Origin: an uncultured Bacteroidota bacterium
GTDB lineage: Bacteria > Bacteroidota > Rhodothermia > Balneolales > Balneolaceae
Direction: 5' to 3'
NCBI GenBank assembly: GCA_913057895.1
Contig: CAJXOH010000005.1
Location: 1 to 64,000, forward strand
Length of the DNA: 64,000 nt
This document shows, one piece after another, positions 37,815 through 46,346 of this stretch. A program made the position numbers and the translations under genes. Under the pieces are notes generated by a model. The model made no database searches and was not told where the DNA came from. It saw only the letters and a list, made by a program, of their open reading frames with translations. Each line of letters starts with the position of its first letter. Positions within the stretch are counted from its first letter, which is position 1.

Positions 37815-38943
37815 TAAGCCATCTTTACTCTTTATGTCGCACCTCCATCCACCTCTGGACAATCCGTTAGAGAGTATTGGGGGGATGCAAGAGGTTAGCC
37901 AGCAGTTACTGCATCACCTCAAGAAAACAGGCACATTTGAGGTGCATGAGTGGGTGAATCATTCTTCTTGGAAGCATATAGAATGGTCAACTGCCGGGTA
38001 TCTTGCCAAAAGTTTACGTGAGGTCCCTTTGCTGATCAAGCAACATAATATTCAACTTATTGTGTGTGGCTCTATGGTCACAGCTGCCTTGAGTCCTGTT
38101 TTGAGAGCCATGGGGGTGAGTGTGCCAATGATTGCGATCAATCATGGCCAAGATGTCACGTTACCCATTACTCCATATCAATGGTGGGTGCCGAGAGTTT
38201 TTAGGGCTCTGACTCGAGTGATTTCAGTATCTGAAGCCACAAGTCAACAAAGTATCGACCGCGGATTAGATTCAAGCAAAGCAACGGTACTTCCAAATGG
38301 GGTTAAATTAGATTTTGCACGACGAATGCCAGCGCAACAAGTGGCCAAAGAGACGCTAGCGACCACCCATGACATTGATGCATCAAAACCCCTGCTTCTC
38401 ACGGTAGGTCGTTTAGTAGAGCGAAAAGGTCATGCTTGGTTTCTTCAAGATGTTTTACCAAATATCAAAACACCTGTTCAATATTTGATTATTGGCGAAG
38501 GACCACAGCAGGAATCCATTGAGCAGATGAGTGAATTTATTCACAGTGAGACGTCCCATCGAGTGATTACCATGGGAAGGCAAGAAGAGGATGTTGTACA
38601 CCATGCGTACGCAGCTGCTGATGCATTTATCATGCCAAATATTCGGGTCGAAGGAGATATGGAAGGCTTTGGAATAGTCTTGCTAGAAGCCAATGCGGTC
38701 GGATGTCCAGCAATTGCCTCATACATTGAAGGAATTCGTGATGTGATTGAAGAGGGTGTGAATGGCTATGCGATTCAAGAAGGAGATGCGGTAAGTTTTG
38801 CGCAATCGATCGATCAATTACTCTCGGATTCAACGACTCAAGAAATCCTACGCAAGTCATCCAAAAAACGAGCCGAAACGTTTGAATGGCAAGTTCTTGT
38901 TAAAGAATATGAAGCGATTTTTGGCAGTACACTAAAAAAGTGA
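37807..38943 (+). CDS. GT4 family glycosyltransferase
   Basis: A second GT-B glycosyltransferase of 378 residues. It has an N-terminal acceptor domain (NHGQDVTLPITPYQW, VSEATSQQSIDRG, PNGVKLDF) and a C-terminal donor domain with LTVGRLVERKGH and the E-x7-E motif in MEGFGIVLLEANAVG. It overlaps the preceding GT4 gene by 8 bp, so the two are coupled and may add successive sugars to the same acceptor. A weak hairpin follows the stop codon, then a promoter for the downstream gene. Confidence 0.9.
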   Translation: MPDKPSLLFMSHLHPPLDNPLESIGGMQEVSQQLLHHLKKTGTFEVHEWVNHSSWKHIEWSTAGYLAKSLREVPLLIKQHNIQLIVCGSMVTAALSPVLRAMGVSVPMIAINHGQDVTLPITPYQWWVPRVFRALTRVISVSEATSQQSIDRGLDSSKATVLPNGVKLDFARRMPAQQVAKETLATTHDIDASKPLLLTVGRLVERKGHAWFLQDVLPNIKTPVQYLIIGEGPQQESIEQMSEFIHSETSHRVITMGRQEEDVVHHAYAAADAFIMPNIRVEGDMEGFGIVLLEANAVGCPAIASYIEGIRDVIEEGVNGYAIQEGDAVSFAQSIDQLLSDSTTQEILRKSSKKRAETFEWQVLVKEYEAIFGSTLKK

Positions 38944-38972
38944 GACTTGGATCTTTGTTCTGTTTGATTTTG

Positions 38973-38993
38973 GAGCCCTCTTTAGGGGTGCTC
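38973..38993 (+). terminator. Imperfect hairpin after GT4 pair
   Basis: GAGCCCT pairs with AGGGG(T)GCTC around a four-base loop, with one bulged T. There is no T-tract after it, so a factor-independent terminator is uncertain. Its position, 30 bp after the GT4 stop and before a recognisable promoter, suggests a transcription boundary. Confidence 0.28.
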
Positions 38994-39006
38994 AGATGGT
39001 CTTACA

Positions 39007-39035
39007 TTGAACAAATGGTCCAAAATCGCTATATT
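39007..39035 (+). promoter_or_regulatory. Sigma70-like promoter of the serine palmitoyltransferase gene
   Basis: TTGAAC (39007-39012) and TATATT (39030-39035) are separated by exactly 17 bp. Transcription would start near 39042, leaving a leader of about 30 nt before the ATG at 39072. The elements match the canonical bacterial -35/-10 rather than the Bacteroidetes -33/-7 consensus. Confidence 0.5.
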
Positions 39036-39071
39036 TATAAGTTAAAGTTCCTGTAAGCACACCCACGTAAC

Positions 39072-40310
39072 ATGGCCGAAATTAAGCTCGACGTTAAACA
39101 CGGAGACGTCTTCAACAAGGCGTACGATTTTACGACGGCAGATGACATTAAACGTCTCGGCTTGTTCCCCTATTTCAAGCCACTTCAGGCTACCGATGGC
39201 ACAACTGTTGTCATCGAAGGCAAAGACGTGGTTATGGCTGGCTCCAATAACTATCTAGGGCTTACAAATGACCCTCGTGTCATCGATGCTGCGCAGTCAG
39301 TGATCGCAACATATGGAACGGGTTGTACAGGCTCTCGCTATTTAAACGGAACCTTGGATCTGCATCTTGAGCTTGAGGAAAAATTAGCAGCTTACCTTGG
39401 CAAAGAAGCGTGTGTTTTGTTTAGCACAGGGTATCAAACCAATGAAGGTGCGATTCAAACGATTGCTGGGCGTAATGATGTAATCTTTTCAGATAAGGAC
39501 AATCATGCCTGTATCGTCGTTGGACAACAACTGTCCCACGCAAAAACAGTCCGATACCAGCACAATGATATGGATCATCTACGTCGACTTCTCGATCGAG
39601 AGGATCCCTCACTTGGTAAAATCATTGTAAGCGATGGTGTATTTTCAATGTCTGGGAGACTTGCGAGTATCCCTGAACTTGTGGAGATAGCTAAGGAATA
39701 CAATGCACGTCTCTATCTAGACGATGCCCATGCCGTAGGTGTTGTGGGTGATGGGGGACGCGGTTCAGCTTCTGTATTTGGTCTTACTGACGACATTGAT
39801 TTAATCAGCGGCACGTTTAGTAAGTCTTTTGCTTCTTTGGGTGGGTTTTTGGTGGGAGATGCACCTGTGATTGACTTCATTCGACACAATGCGCCGTCTC
39901 ATATTTTTAGCGCGAGTATGCCACCTGCCAATGTTGCTACGGTACTAAAATCATTGGAAATACTCCAAGAAGAGCCATGGAGATTAGAGCGCTTGGAGGA
40001 AATCTCCAATACCATGCGTACGGAATTACAAGGGATGGGCTTTAATGTGATGAACAGTCAAACACCTATCATTCCTATTGTTTTAGGTGAAATGATGGAG
40101 TGTTTTGTCTTTTGGCGTGATCTCTTTGAACAAGGCGTATATACCAACGCGGTCGTGCCTCCAGCTGTACCAAAAGGTCAGTCACTAATTCGTACGAGCT
40201 ACATGGCTACCCATACCGATGAGCACCTTAATCGTGTGCTTGAGGCATTCCGAAAAGTAGGTATTCAAAACGGCGTCATCGACCAAAATGGCCATGCAGC
40301 CAACGGGTAA
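39072..40310 (+). CDS. spt: Serine palmitoyltransferase (alpha-oxoamine synthase family)
   Basis: This PLP enzyme of 412 residues condenses serine with an acyl thioester to start sphingolipid synthesis. The PLP lysine is K251 (GTFSKSF), the cofactor-stacking histidine is H145, and D218/H220 lie in LDDAHAVG. The segment TGCTGSRYLNGTLDLH matches serine palmitoyltransferases, including the Bacteroides enzyme as I remember it. It does not match KBL (CGTQDSH) or BioF (SGNHPLH). The stop overlaps the next gene by 23 bp, and that gene encodes a GNAT-like acyltransferase. The gene has its own promoter. Confidence 0.88.
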   Translation: MAEIKLDVKHGDVFNKAYDFTTADDIKRLGLFPYFKPLQATDGTTVVIEGKDVVMAGSNNYLGLTNDPRVIDAAQSVIATYGTGCTGSRYLNGTLDLHLELEEKLAAYLGKEACVLFSTGYQTNEGAIQTIAGRNDVIFSDKDNHACIVVGQQLSHAKTVRYQHNDMDHLRRLLDREDPSLGKIIVSDGVFSMSGRLASIPELVEIAKEYNARLYLDDAHAVGVVGDGGRGSASVFGLTDDIDLISGTFSKSFASLGGFLVGDAPVIDFIRHNAPSHIFSASMPPANVATVLKSLEILQEEPWRLERLEEISNTMRTELQGMGFNVMNSQTPIIPIVLGEMMECFVFWRDLFEQGVYTNAVVPPAVPKGQSLIRTSYMATHTDEHLNRVLEAFRKVGIQNGVIDQNGHAANG

Positions 40311-41424
40311 TGTGAGCCTCACCTTGGTGGAAACCAAGGAGCAGCGTGAGGCCTTCCTAGAATTTCCCTATACACACTACCAAGATAGTCCATGCTGGGT
40401 TCCACCACTTAGGTTAGAGCAAAAAAAGCTTATTGATACGGACAAGAACCCGTTTTTTAACAATGCTGAAATTGCGTTGTTTACTGGAACTGTCAATGGA
40501 CGTCCAGCAGGTCGTATTGCAGCCATTATTGACCATCGATACAACGAAGTACACGGTGGAAAAACGGGTTTCTTTGGATTTTTTGAGACAATAGATCATC
40601 AACCACTTGTCGATCTCATGCTGAAAGCCGTCAAAGATTGGTTGAAGCATCGGGGGATGACACATGTATTGGGACCGGCTAATCCTGGAATGCTTGATGT
40701 GATTGGTGTGCTAATGGACGCCTATGAAGAGATACCATCACTGATGATGCCCTACAACAAACCTTATTATGCTGAGGTTTTAGAAAAAGCAGGGCTGTCC
40801 AAGGCCATGGATTTGTACTCTTTCCTTGCAACGAATCCTGGAGTAGATATTGAGCGAATGGCTCGAGCAAAATCCATCGTCTCCAAGCGATTGCCGAGTC
40901 TAAGATTACGAACGGTGAATCTTAACAATCTGAAAGAGGATGCCGAGATTATTCGCACCATATACAATCAAGCATGGTCTAAAAACTGGGGATTTATTCC
41001 CATGACCAAAGAAGAATTCGATGATCTAGCCTCCTCGTTAAAATTGGTAGTGGCTAAAGAGGTAGCCATTATTGCAGAGCTTGAAGGAGAACCTGTTGGC
41101 TTTTCTATTCCCTTGCTCGATATCAATCGAATACTTCACAAAATGGATGGAAATCTTCTGCCATTTGGGTGGTGGAAGCTATTACGTGGCCGTAAAAAAC
41201 TAAGTCATCTCCGAACTGCCTTAATGGGCGTCCTACCCGAGCATCAGGGTAAAGGAATTGATGCAATGTTGCATCAATATGTCGTCGAAAAAGGGTACGA
41301 AAACGGTTATATTTCCTCAGAGATTGGATGGGTGTTGGAAACCAATCTTGATATGATTCGAGTCGCGGAACGTATGGGCGCGAAGCCCTTTAAGACATTC
41401 CGGATGTTCGAAACGACGCTTTAG
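40288..41424 (+). CDS. GNAT-like acyltransferase; candidate bacterial ceramide synthase
   Basis: The 378-residue soluble protein has a C-terminal acyl-CoA N-acyltransferase (GNAT) fold signature, MGVLPEHQGKGIDAMLHQYV, corresponding to the acyl-CoA pyrophosphate loop. An unusual conserved N-terminal half contains YTHYQDSPCWVPPLRLEQKKL and GPANPGMLDVIGVLMDAYEE. Its start lies 23 bp inside the serine palmitoyltransferase gene, so the two are strongly coupled. Caulobacter ceramide synthase (CCNA_01212) is also described as a GNAT-like acyltransferase near spt, so N-acylation of the sphingoid base is the leading hypothesis. I cannot align the two here. Confidence 0.8.
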   Translation: MAMQPTGNVSLTLVETKEQREAFLEFPYTHYQDSPCWVPPLRLEQKKLIDTDKNPFFNNAEIALFTGTVNGRPAGRIAAIIDHRYNEVHGGKTGFFGFFETIDHQPLVDLMLKAVKDWLKHRGMTHVLGPANPGMLDVIGVLMDAYEEIPSLMMPYNKPYYAEVLEKAGLSKAMDLYSFLATNPGVDIERMARAKSIVSKRLPSLRLRTVNLNNLKEDAEIIRTIYNQAWSKNWGFIPMTKEEFDDLASSLKLVVAKEVAIIAELEGEPVGFSIPLLDINRILHKMDGNLLPFGWWKLLRGRKKLSHLRTALMGVLPEHQGKGIDAMLHQYVVEKGYENGYISSEIGWVLETNLDMIRVAERMGAKPFKTFRMFETTL

Positions 41425-41451
41425 TCACTAGTCAAAAAACCCTTTTGTTCT

Positions 41452-42849
41452 ATGTCATTTAGAATCGAAAAGGACTCGATGGGGGAGATTCATGTCCCTG
41501 AAGAGGCCTATTATGGAGCTCAAACACAGCGTGCTGCGGATAATTTCCCCATTAGTGCGCTTCGATTTTCATCACCGTTTATTTCAGCACTTGGAGTGAT
41601 CAAAGCCACGGCAGCAAGCGTAAATGCCGATCTCGGTCTTTTGGATGCCTCCCGTGCAAATGCCATCATAGAGGCTGCGAAGGAAGTGGCTGATGGCAAG
41701 CTAGATGACCATTTTGTTCTCGATATATTTCAAACAGGCTCAGGGACATCTAGCAACATGAATGCTAACGAGGTGATTTCTCGACGTGCCAATGAGCTAT
41801 TGGAAGCTAGCGGAGCTCAAGAACGTGTTCATCCGAATGATCACGTCAATATGGGACAATCGAGTAATGACACAATTCCCACGGCCATTCGTCTTTCGAC
41901 TGTACTGCAGGGGTATCGACACCTACTTCCAGCCATAGAGCATCTTCGCACCACCTTTTTAAGCAAAGGTAAAGAGTATGCTAACGTGGTGAAGACAGGG
42001 CGTACTCACTTAATGGATGCCATGCCTGTAACCATCGAGCAAGAGTTTGGAGGATATGCTAGGCAATTAGAACTCGCACATCAACGCCTTACCGACGCTC
42101 TTGCTAGAAACACCGAATTACCCCAAGGTGGTACGGCTGTTGGTACTGGTATCAACACTCATCCCGAATTTGGCGCAAGATTTGCCAAAGGGATTGCTGA
42201 GGCAACAGGAATAGAATTTGTAGAGGCGGCTAATCACTTCGAAGCACAAGCAACAGTGGATGCATCTGTTGAACTAAGTGGTCAGTGTAAAACTCTGGCA
42301 GTTAGTTTAATAAAGATGGCCAATGATCTTCGCTGGATGAACTCTGGACCCAACGGTGGATTGGCAGAGGTACAGCTTCAGGCACTTCAGCCAGGTTCAT
42401 CCATCATGCCTGGAAAAGTGAATCCAGTTATCGAAGAATCTGTCATTATGGTTGCGCTTCAGGTGATGGGAAATGACACAACCATTAGTGTGGCTGGACA
42501 GACGGGCAACTTTGAGCTAAATGTTGCTTTGCCTGTTGTGGCCCACAACCTCCTCGAATCCATTCATATTTTAGGAACAGCCTGTCAGAACTTTGCAGAT
42601 CGCTCTGTTCAAGGACTAACCGTTAGGGCAGACAAGATTGCTGAGAATGTGAGCAAAAACCCAATCTTGGTTACTGCGTTAAATGCGATTATTGGCTATG
42701 ATCTTGCAGCAAAGATTGCAAAGAAGGCTTTTGCTGAAGATCGACCATTGATCGATGTAGCCGAAGAGCTTACCGATTTAAGTCGCTCTGAACTGGAAAC
42801 TATTTTGAACCCCGCAGATTTGACACGACCTGGAATTGCGTCGTCCTAA
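41452..42849 (+). CDS. fumC: Class II fumarate hydratase
   Basis: Fumarase C hydrates fumarate to malate in the TCA cycle, as an iron-independent tetramer. The superfamily signature GSSIMPGKVN is at residues 315-324 with catalytic S317. Substrate-contacting segments SGTSSNMNANEV, HPNDHVNMGQSSND and TGRTHLMDA are all present. The 465-residue length is standard. It begins 27 bp after the acyltransferase gene and precedes the E1 gene by 20 bp. Confidence 0.97.
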   Translation: MSFRIEKDSMGEIHVPEEAYYGAQTQRAADNFPISALRFSSPFISALGVIKATAASVNADLGLLDASRANAIIEAAKEVADGKLDDHFVLDIFQTGSGTSSNMNANEVISRRANELLEASGAQERVHPNDHVNMGQSSNDTIPTAIRLSTVLQGYRHLLPAIEHLRTTFLSKGKEYANVVKTGRTHLMDAMPVTIEQEFGGYARQLELAHQRLTDALARNTELPQGGTAVGTGINTHPEFGARFAKGIAEATGIEFVEAANHFEAQATVDASVELSGQCKTLAVSLIKMANDLRWMNSGPNGGLAEVQLQALQPGSSIMPGKVNPVIEESVIMVALQVMGNDTTISVAGQTGNFELNVALPVVAHNLLESIHILGTACQNFADRSVQGLTVRADKIAENVSKNPILVTALNAIIGYDLAAKIAKKAFAEDRPLIDVAEELTDLSRSELETILNPADLTRPGIASS

Positions 42850-42869
42850 TTTGTTGAATCACGAACTCT

Positions 42870-45314
42870 ATGCCAGCAAGAAAGACCACTCGCACGAAAC
42901 CAACCACTTCGAGTAAAACTACGTCCTCGAAACAATCATCGTCTACTTGGAAAAAGTCCGACATCTTGGCTGATTACAAATTGGCAAAGACGAGTCGAGA
43001 AGTTTCACTTCTGGGTCGAAAGGAAGTGCTTAATGGGCGTGCGAAGTTTGGAATATTTGGCGACGGGAAAGAGCTTCCACAAATTGCTCTATCCAAAGTG
43101 TTCCAGAATGGTGATTTCCGATCTGGGTATTATCGAGACCAAACATTATTAATGGCGATTGGGCAACTTACACCACAGCAATTGTTCGCGCAATTGTATG
43201 CCCATGTTGACACTGAGCACGAACCACATTCATCTGGTCGTCAGATGACGGCTCACTTTGGAACACAACTTGTGGATGATGAGGGTGAATGGTTACCACA
43301 AACCAGCATGAAAAATAGTGCCTCAGATATCTCATGTACAGCGGGCCAGATGGCTCGTTTGGTGGGTTTAGCACAGGCCAGTTCATTGTATCGCGCAGAA
43401 AAAAAGCTGGCCAAGCATACAACCTTTTCCAAGAAGGGCAATGAGATTGCTTTTGGAACCATTGGCGATGCATCCACATCTGAGGGTGTTTTTTGGGAAG
43501 CTCTAAATGCAGCGGGCGTTCTTCAAATCCCAATGGTCATGTCTGTTTGGGATGATGGATATGGCATTTCAGTAGCAAAGAAATACCAAACGACGAAGGA
43601 GAGCATTTCTGAATTACTTAAGGGCTTCCAACGTACAAAAACAAAACCCGGACTCGAGATTTTAAAAGCCAAAGCGTGGGATTATGAAGGTCTAGTTTCG
43701 ACCTATCAGCAGGCCGCTAGAATTGCTCGAAACGAACATGTACCGGTAGTTGTGCACGTAGAAGAAGTTACCCAGCCTCAAGGACACTCTACATCAGGAT
43801 CTCATGAGCGTTATAAATCAAAAGAGAGGCTTTCCTGGGAATCGAAATATTGTTGCAATTCACAGTTTCGACACTGGATTCTAAAGAAAAAAATTGCAAC
43901 GGCTGCTGAATTGGATGCCTTGGATGCTAAGGTCCTAGAAGAAGTCAAAACAGCGCAAAAAGAAGCGTGGAAAGCATTTCAAGATCCTTTAAAAGCGGAA
44001 AAAGAAGCTGTGTTGGCTCATTTGGAATCGGTCAAAGCAGACATCCCTGAAAAAGCTTCGTTACTAGAAGAGCTATCCACAACCTTGAAGCGCAAAAACC
44101 CTGTGATTCGTAAGGATTCTATTGTGGCGGCTCGTCGGGCACTCATGGCTACCAAAGGGATGCACTCTGAAGCTATCCAAGCACTGTCAGCCTGGCTTGA
44201 GGCTCAGTCTGAAACCAATCATGACCGGTACAATAGTCACTGGATTAGCGAAACCAAGTATTCACCACTCCACGTGCAACATACTCCAGCAACATTCAAC
44301 GACGATGCCCCATCAGTAGATGGACGAGTTGTATTGAGAGATAATTTTCAAACACTTTTTGACCGTCATCCAGAAATGGTTGTCTTTGGTGAAGACTCAG
44401 GTCAGCTTGGTGATGTGAACTTGGGTCTTGAGGGGATGCAAGAGCGCTTTGGGATTCATAGAGTCTTTGATACTGGCATTCGGGAAACGACCATACTCGG
44501 TCAAGGTATTGGGATGGCAATGAGGGGACTTAGACCTATAGCTGAGATTCAGTACCTCGATTACTTACTGTATGCATTTCAAACCTTAAGTGATGATGTT
44601 GCATCTTTGCGTTATCGCACAAAAGGGCGTCAACGTTGTCCTGTCATCGTTCGTACTCGCGGCCACAGGCTTGAAGGGATTTGGCATTCAGGATCACCCA
44701 TGGGAATGCTTCTTAACGGGATACGAGGCATCCATTTGTGCGTTCCACGAAATCTTACCGAGGCAGCTGGTTTTTACAATACACTTATCCAGGGAGATGA
44801 CCCTGCCGTAGTTATTGAACCTCTCAATGGTTATCGACTCAAAGAAACCTTGCCATCCAATCTAGGCGATTTTACCACACCCCTAGGCATTCCTGACATC
44901 GTTCAAGAGGGCTCAGATATCACGATAGTATCGTATGGATCAACATTTAATATCGTGATGGCCGCTCAACCCCTACTCCAACAAGCTGGAATTTCTGCGG
45001 AGTGCATCGACGTGCGCACTCTTCTTCCATTTGATCGTGAGCATAGAATCAGCGCTTCCTTACAAAAGACCAATCGTATTCTTTTTGTGGATGAGGATGT
45101 TCCAGGAGGTGCAACTGCATTTATGATGCAACACGTATTAGACGAGCAAGGTGGTTACCGATATCTCGATTCACAAGCAACCTGCCTGACTGCAAAACCG
45201 CACAGACCGGCCTATTCAACAGATGGAGATTATTTTAGCAAACCATCGATAGAGGATGTATTCGACGCGGTGTACTCGATCATGCATGAAGCGGATCCAA
45301 CAAGCTACCCTTAA
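42870..45314 (+). CDS. 2-oxoacid dehydrogenase E1, fused alpha-beta subunits
   Basis: The 814-residue TPP enzyme joins an E1 alpha-like half and an E1 beta-like half. TPP motif GDASTSEG starts at residue 199, ending with WDDGYGIS. The beta half runs from about residue 475 (VVFGEDSGQLGDVN, GMAMRGLRPIAEIQYLDY, FVDEDVPGGATAFM). Fused E1 proteins of this kind are typical of Bacteroidota and are usually annotated as branched-chain or pyruvate dehydrogenase E1; the substrate cannot be decided here. The N-terminal 30 residues are Lys/Ser/Thr-rich. No E2/E3 genes are adjacent. A hairpin separates it from convergent ctaB. Confidence 0.92.
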   Translation: MPARKTTRTKPTTSSKTTSSKQSSSTWKKSDILADYKLAKTSREVSLLGRKEVLNGRAKFGIFGDGKELPQIALSKVFQNGDFRSGYYRDQTLLMAIGQLTPQQLFAQLYAHVDTEHEPHSSGRQMTAHFGTQLVDDEGEWLPQTSMKNSASDISCTAGQMARLVGLAQASSLYRAEKKLAKHTTFSKKGNEIAFGTIGDASTSEGVFWEALNAAGVLQIPMVMSVWDDGYGISVAKKYQTTKESISELLKGFQRTKTKPGLEILKAKAWDYEGLVSTYQQAARIARNEHVPVVVHVEEVTQPQGHSTSGSHERYKSKERLSWESKYCCNSQFRHWILKKKIATAAELDALDAKVLEEVKTAQKEAWKAFQDPLKAEKEAVLAHLESVKADIPEKASLLEELSTTLKRKNPVIRKDSIVAARRALMATKGMHSEAIQALSAWLEAQSETNHDRYNSHWISETKYSPLHVQHTPATFNDDAPSVDGRVVLRDNFQTLFDRHPEMVVFGEDSGQLGDVNLGLEGMQERFGIHRVFDTGIRETTILGQGIGMAMRGLRPIAEIQYLDYLLYAFQTLSDDVASLRYRTKGRQRCPVIVRTRGHRLEGIWHSGSPMGMLLNGIRGIHLCVPRNLTEAAGFYNTLIQGDDPAVVIEPLNGYRLKETLPSNLGDFTTPLGIPDIVQEGSDITIVSYGSTFNIVMAAQPLLQQAGISAECIDVRTLLPFDREHRISASLQKTNRILFVDEDVPGGATAFMMQHVLDEQGGYRYLDSQATCLTAKPHRPAYSTDGDYFSKPSIEDVFDAVYSIMHEADPTSYP

Positions 45315-45315
45315 G

Positions 45316-45339
45316 GTTCTGGCCTGATTAGCCTAGAAC
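45316..45339. terminator. Hairpin shared by two convergent gene ends
   Basis: GTTCTGGC (45316-45323) pairs with GCC(T)AGAAC (45331-45339) around a 7-base loop, giving 8 bp with one bulge. It lies 2 bp after the E1 stop and overlaps the ctaB stop region, so either strand would form it. There is no T-tract. A bidirectional terminator is the simplest reading. Confidence 0.35.
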
Positions 45340-46290
45340 GGATTGTAAATAGAGGATGAACCGATCCAATCCTAGCACAAGCCATGTGCCTGGGAGGTAA
45401 ACAAAAGAAAAGATCATCAGGGTTCTTGCAGAAGACTCATCCCGTCTCCAGGCAAACATAAGACCGGTGACTAAATACCCAATAGCGAGAATTAATCCAC
45501 CACTTAGAAACACCCAACTCCCAAGATCCAAGACCCACAATTTTACAATATTTGGAAAGAGTGCAAGCAGAGAGAAAACGACCCAAAACGATGCTTTAAA
45601 GCCTTCGGAGTCTGATTTTGGCAACATTTGGAAGCCAGCATGGGCATAATCTTTTTGATAAATCCAGGCGATGGCCATCACATGAGGTACCTGCCAAAAA
45701 AACATAATCCAAAACAACATCCATGCGCCGTAATCCAATACGGTTCCGGTTGCGGCAGCCCATCCACCAATGGCAGGTAACGCACCTGGAATGGCACCCA
45801 AAAAAACGTTCGCATAGGTAACCCTCTTCATGGGTGTATAGGCAAATAGGTAAATCACAGAGGTTGCTACAGAAACCCACCCAGTGATCGTATTTACGCC
45901 CAAAAATAGTGTAGTGTAGCCAATCACAAGCAAGGTTCCTGCCAGTAAAGCTCCTTGTGACGGCGCCAGACGGCCAGCTGGAATAGGTCTTGATGCCGTA
46001 CGACGCATAAGAGCGTCATAATCACGCTCGAACACCATATTCATTGCTGCAGTGCCCGAAGCTACTGCCCAGGTGCCAATCAAAGCAGACACAAAGGTGC
46101 CCCACGATAACGTCCACCCACTGACTCCAAGGCTGGATCCAGAGAGACTACCCAGCAAAAATCCGATAGCCATGCTGATGAGGACAAACAGGGTAATCCC
46201 TGGTTTGGTACATTCCCAAACATCGGCAAGCCATGTCGATGAGTGTGTCTTTGCTACAGATTCTTGATGCACGTTTCTATGTCCATTCAC
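45328..46290 (-). CDS. ctaB: Heme o synthase (protoheme IX farnesyltransferase)
   Basis: CtaB/CyoE is a UbiA-family prenyltransferase that converts heme b to heme o for terminal oxidases. The product has 320 residues with about nine transmembrane segments. The diagnostic polyprenyl-diphosphate motif is N84-x5-D90-x-D92 followed by RRTASRPIPAG. It is divergent from ctaA, whose ATG lies 56 bp away, so both probably share one control region and supply heme A to cytochrome c oxidase. Confidence 0.96.
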   Translation of the reverse strand: MNGHRNVHQESVAKTHSSTWLADVWECTKPGITLFVLISMAIGFLLGSLSGSSLGVSGWTLSWGTFVSALIGTWAVASGTAAMNMVFERDYDALMRRTASRPIPAGRLAPSQGALLAGTLLVIGYTTLFLGVNTITGWVSVATSVIYLFAYTPMKRVTYANVFLGAIPGALPAIGGWAAATGTVLDYGAWMLFWIMFFWQVPHVMAIAWIYQKDYAHAGFQMLPKSDSEGFKASFWVVFSLLALFPNIVKLWVLDLGSWVFLSGGLILAIGYLVTGLMFAWRRDESSARTLMIFSFVYLPGTWLVLGLDRFILYLQSVLG

Positions 46291-46346
46291 GTTAGATGAG
46301 TATCTTTAAAGGTACGAAAAAACCATTTTTTGTCTATTCAGAACCC

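Noticed and set aside
42870-42960. Lys/Ser/Thr-rich N-terminus of the fused E1, considered as a targeting or secretion signal.
   Set aside because: No hydrophobic core follows; it reads as a disordered basic extension.
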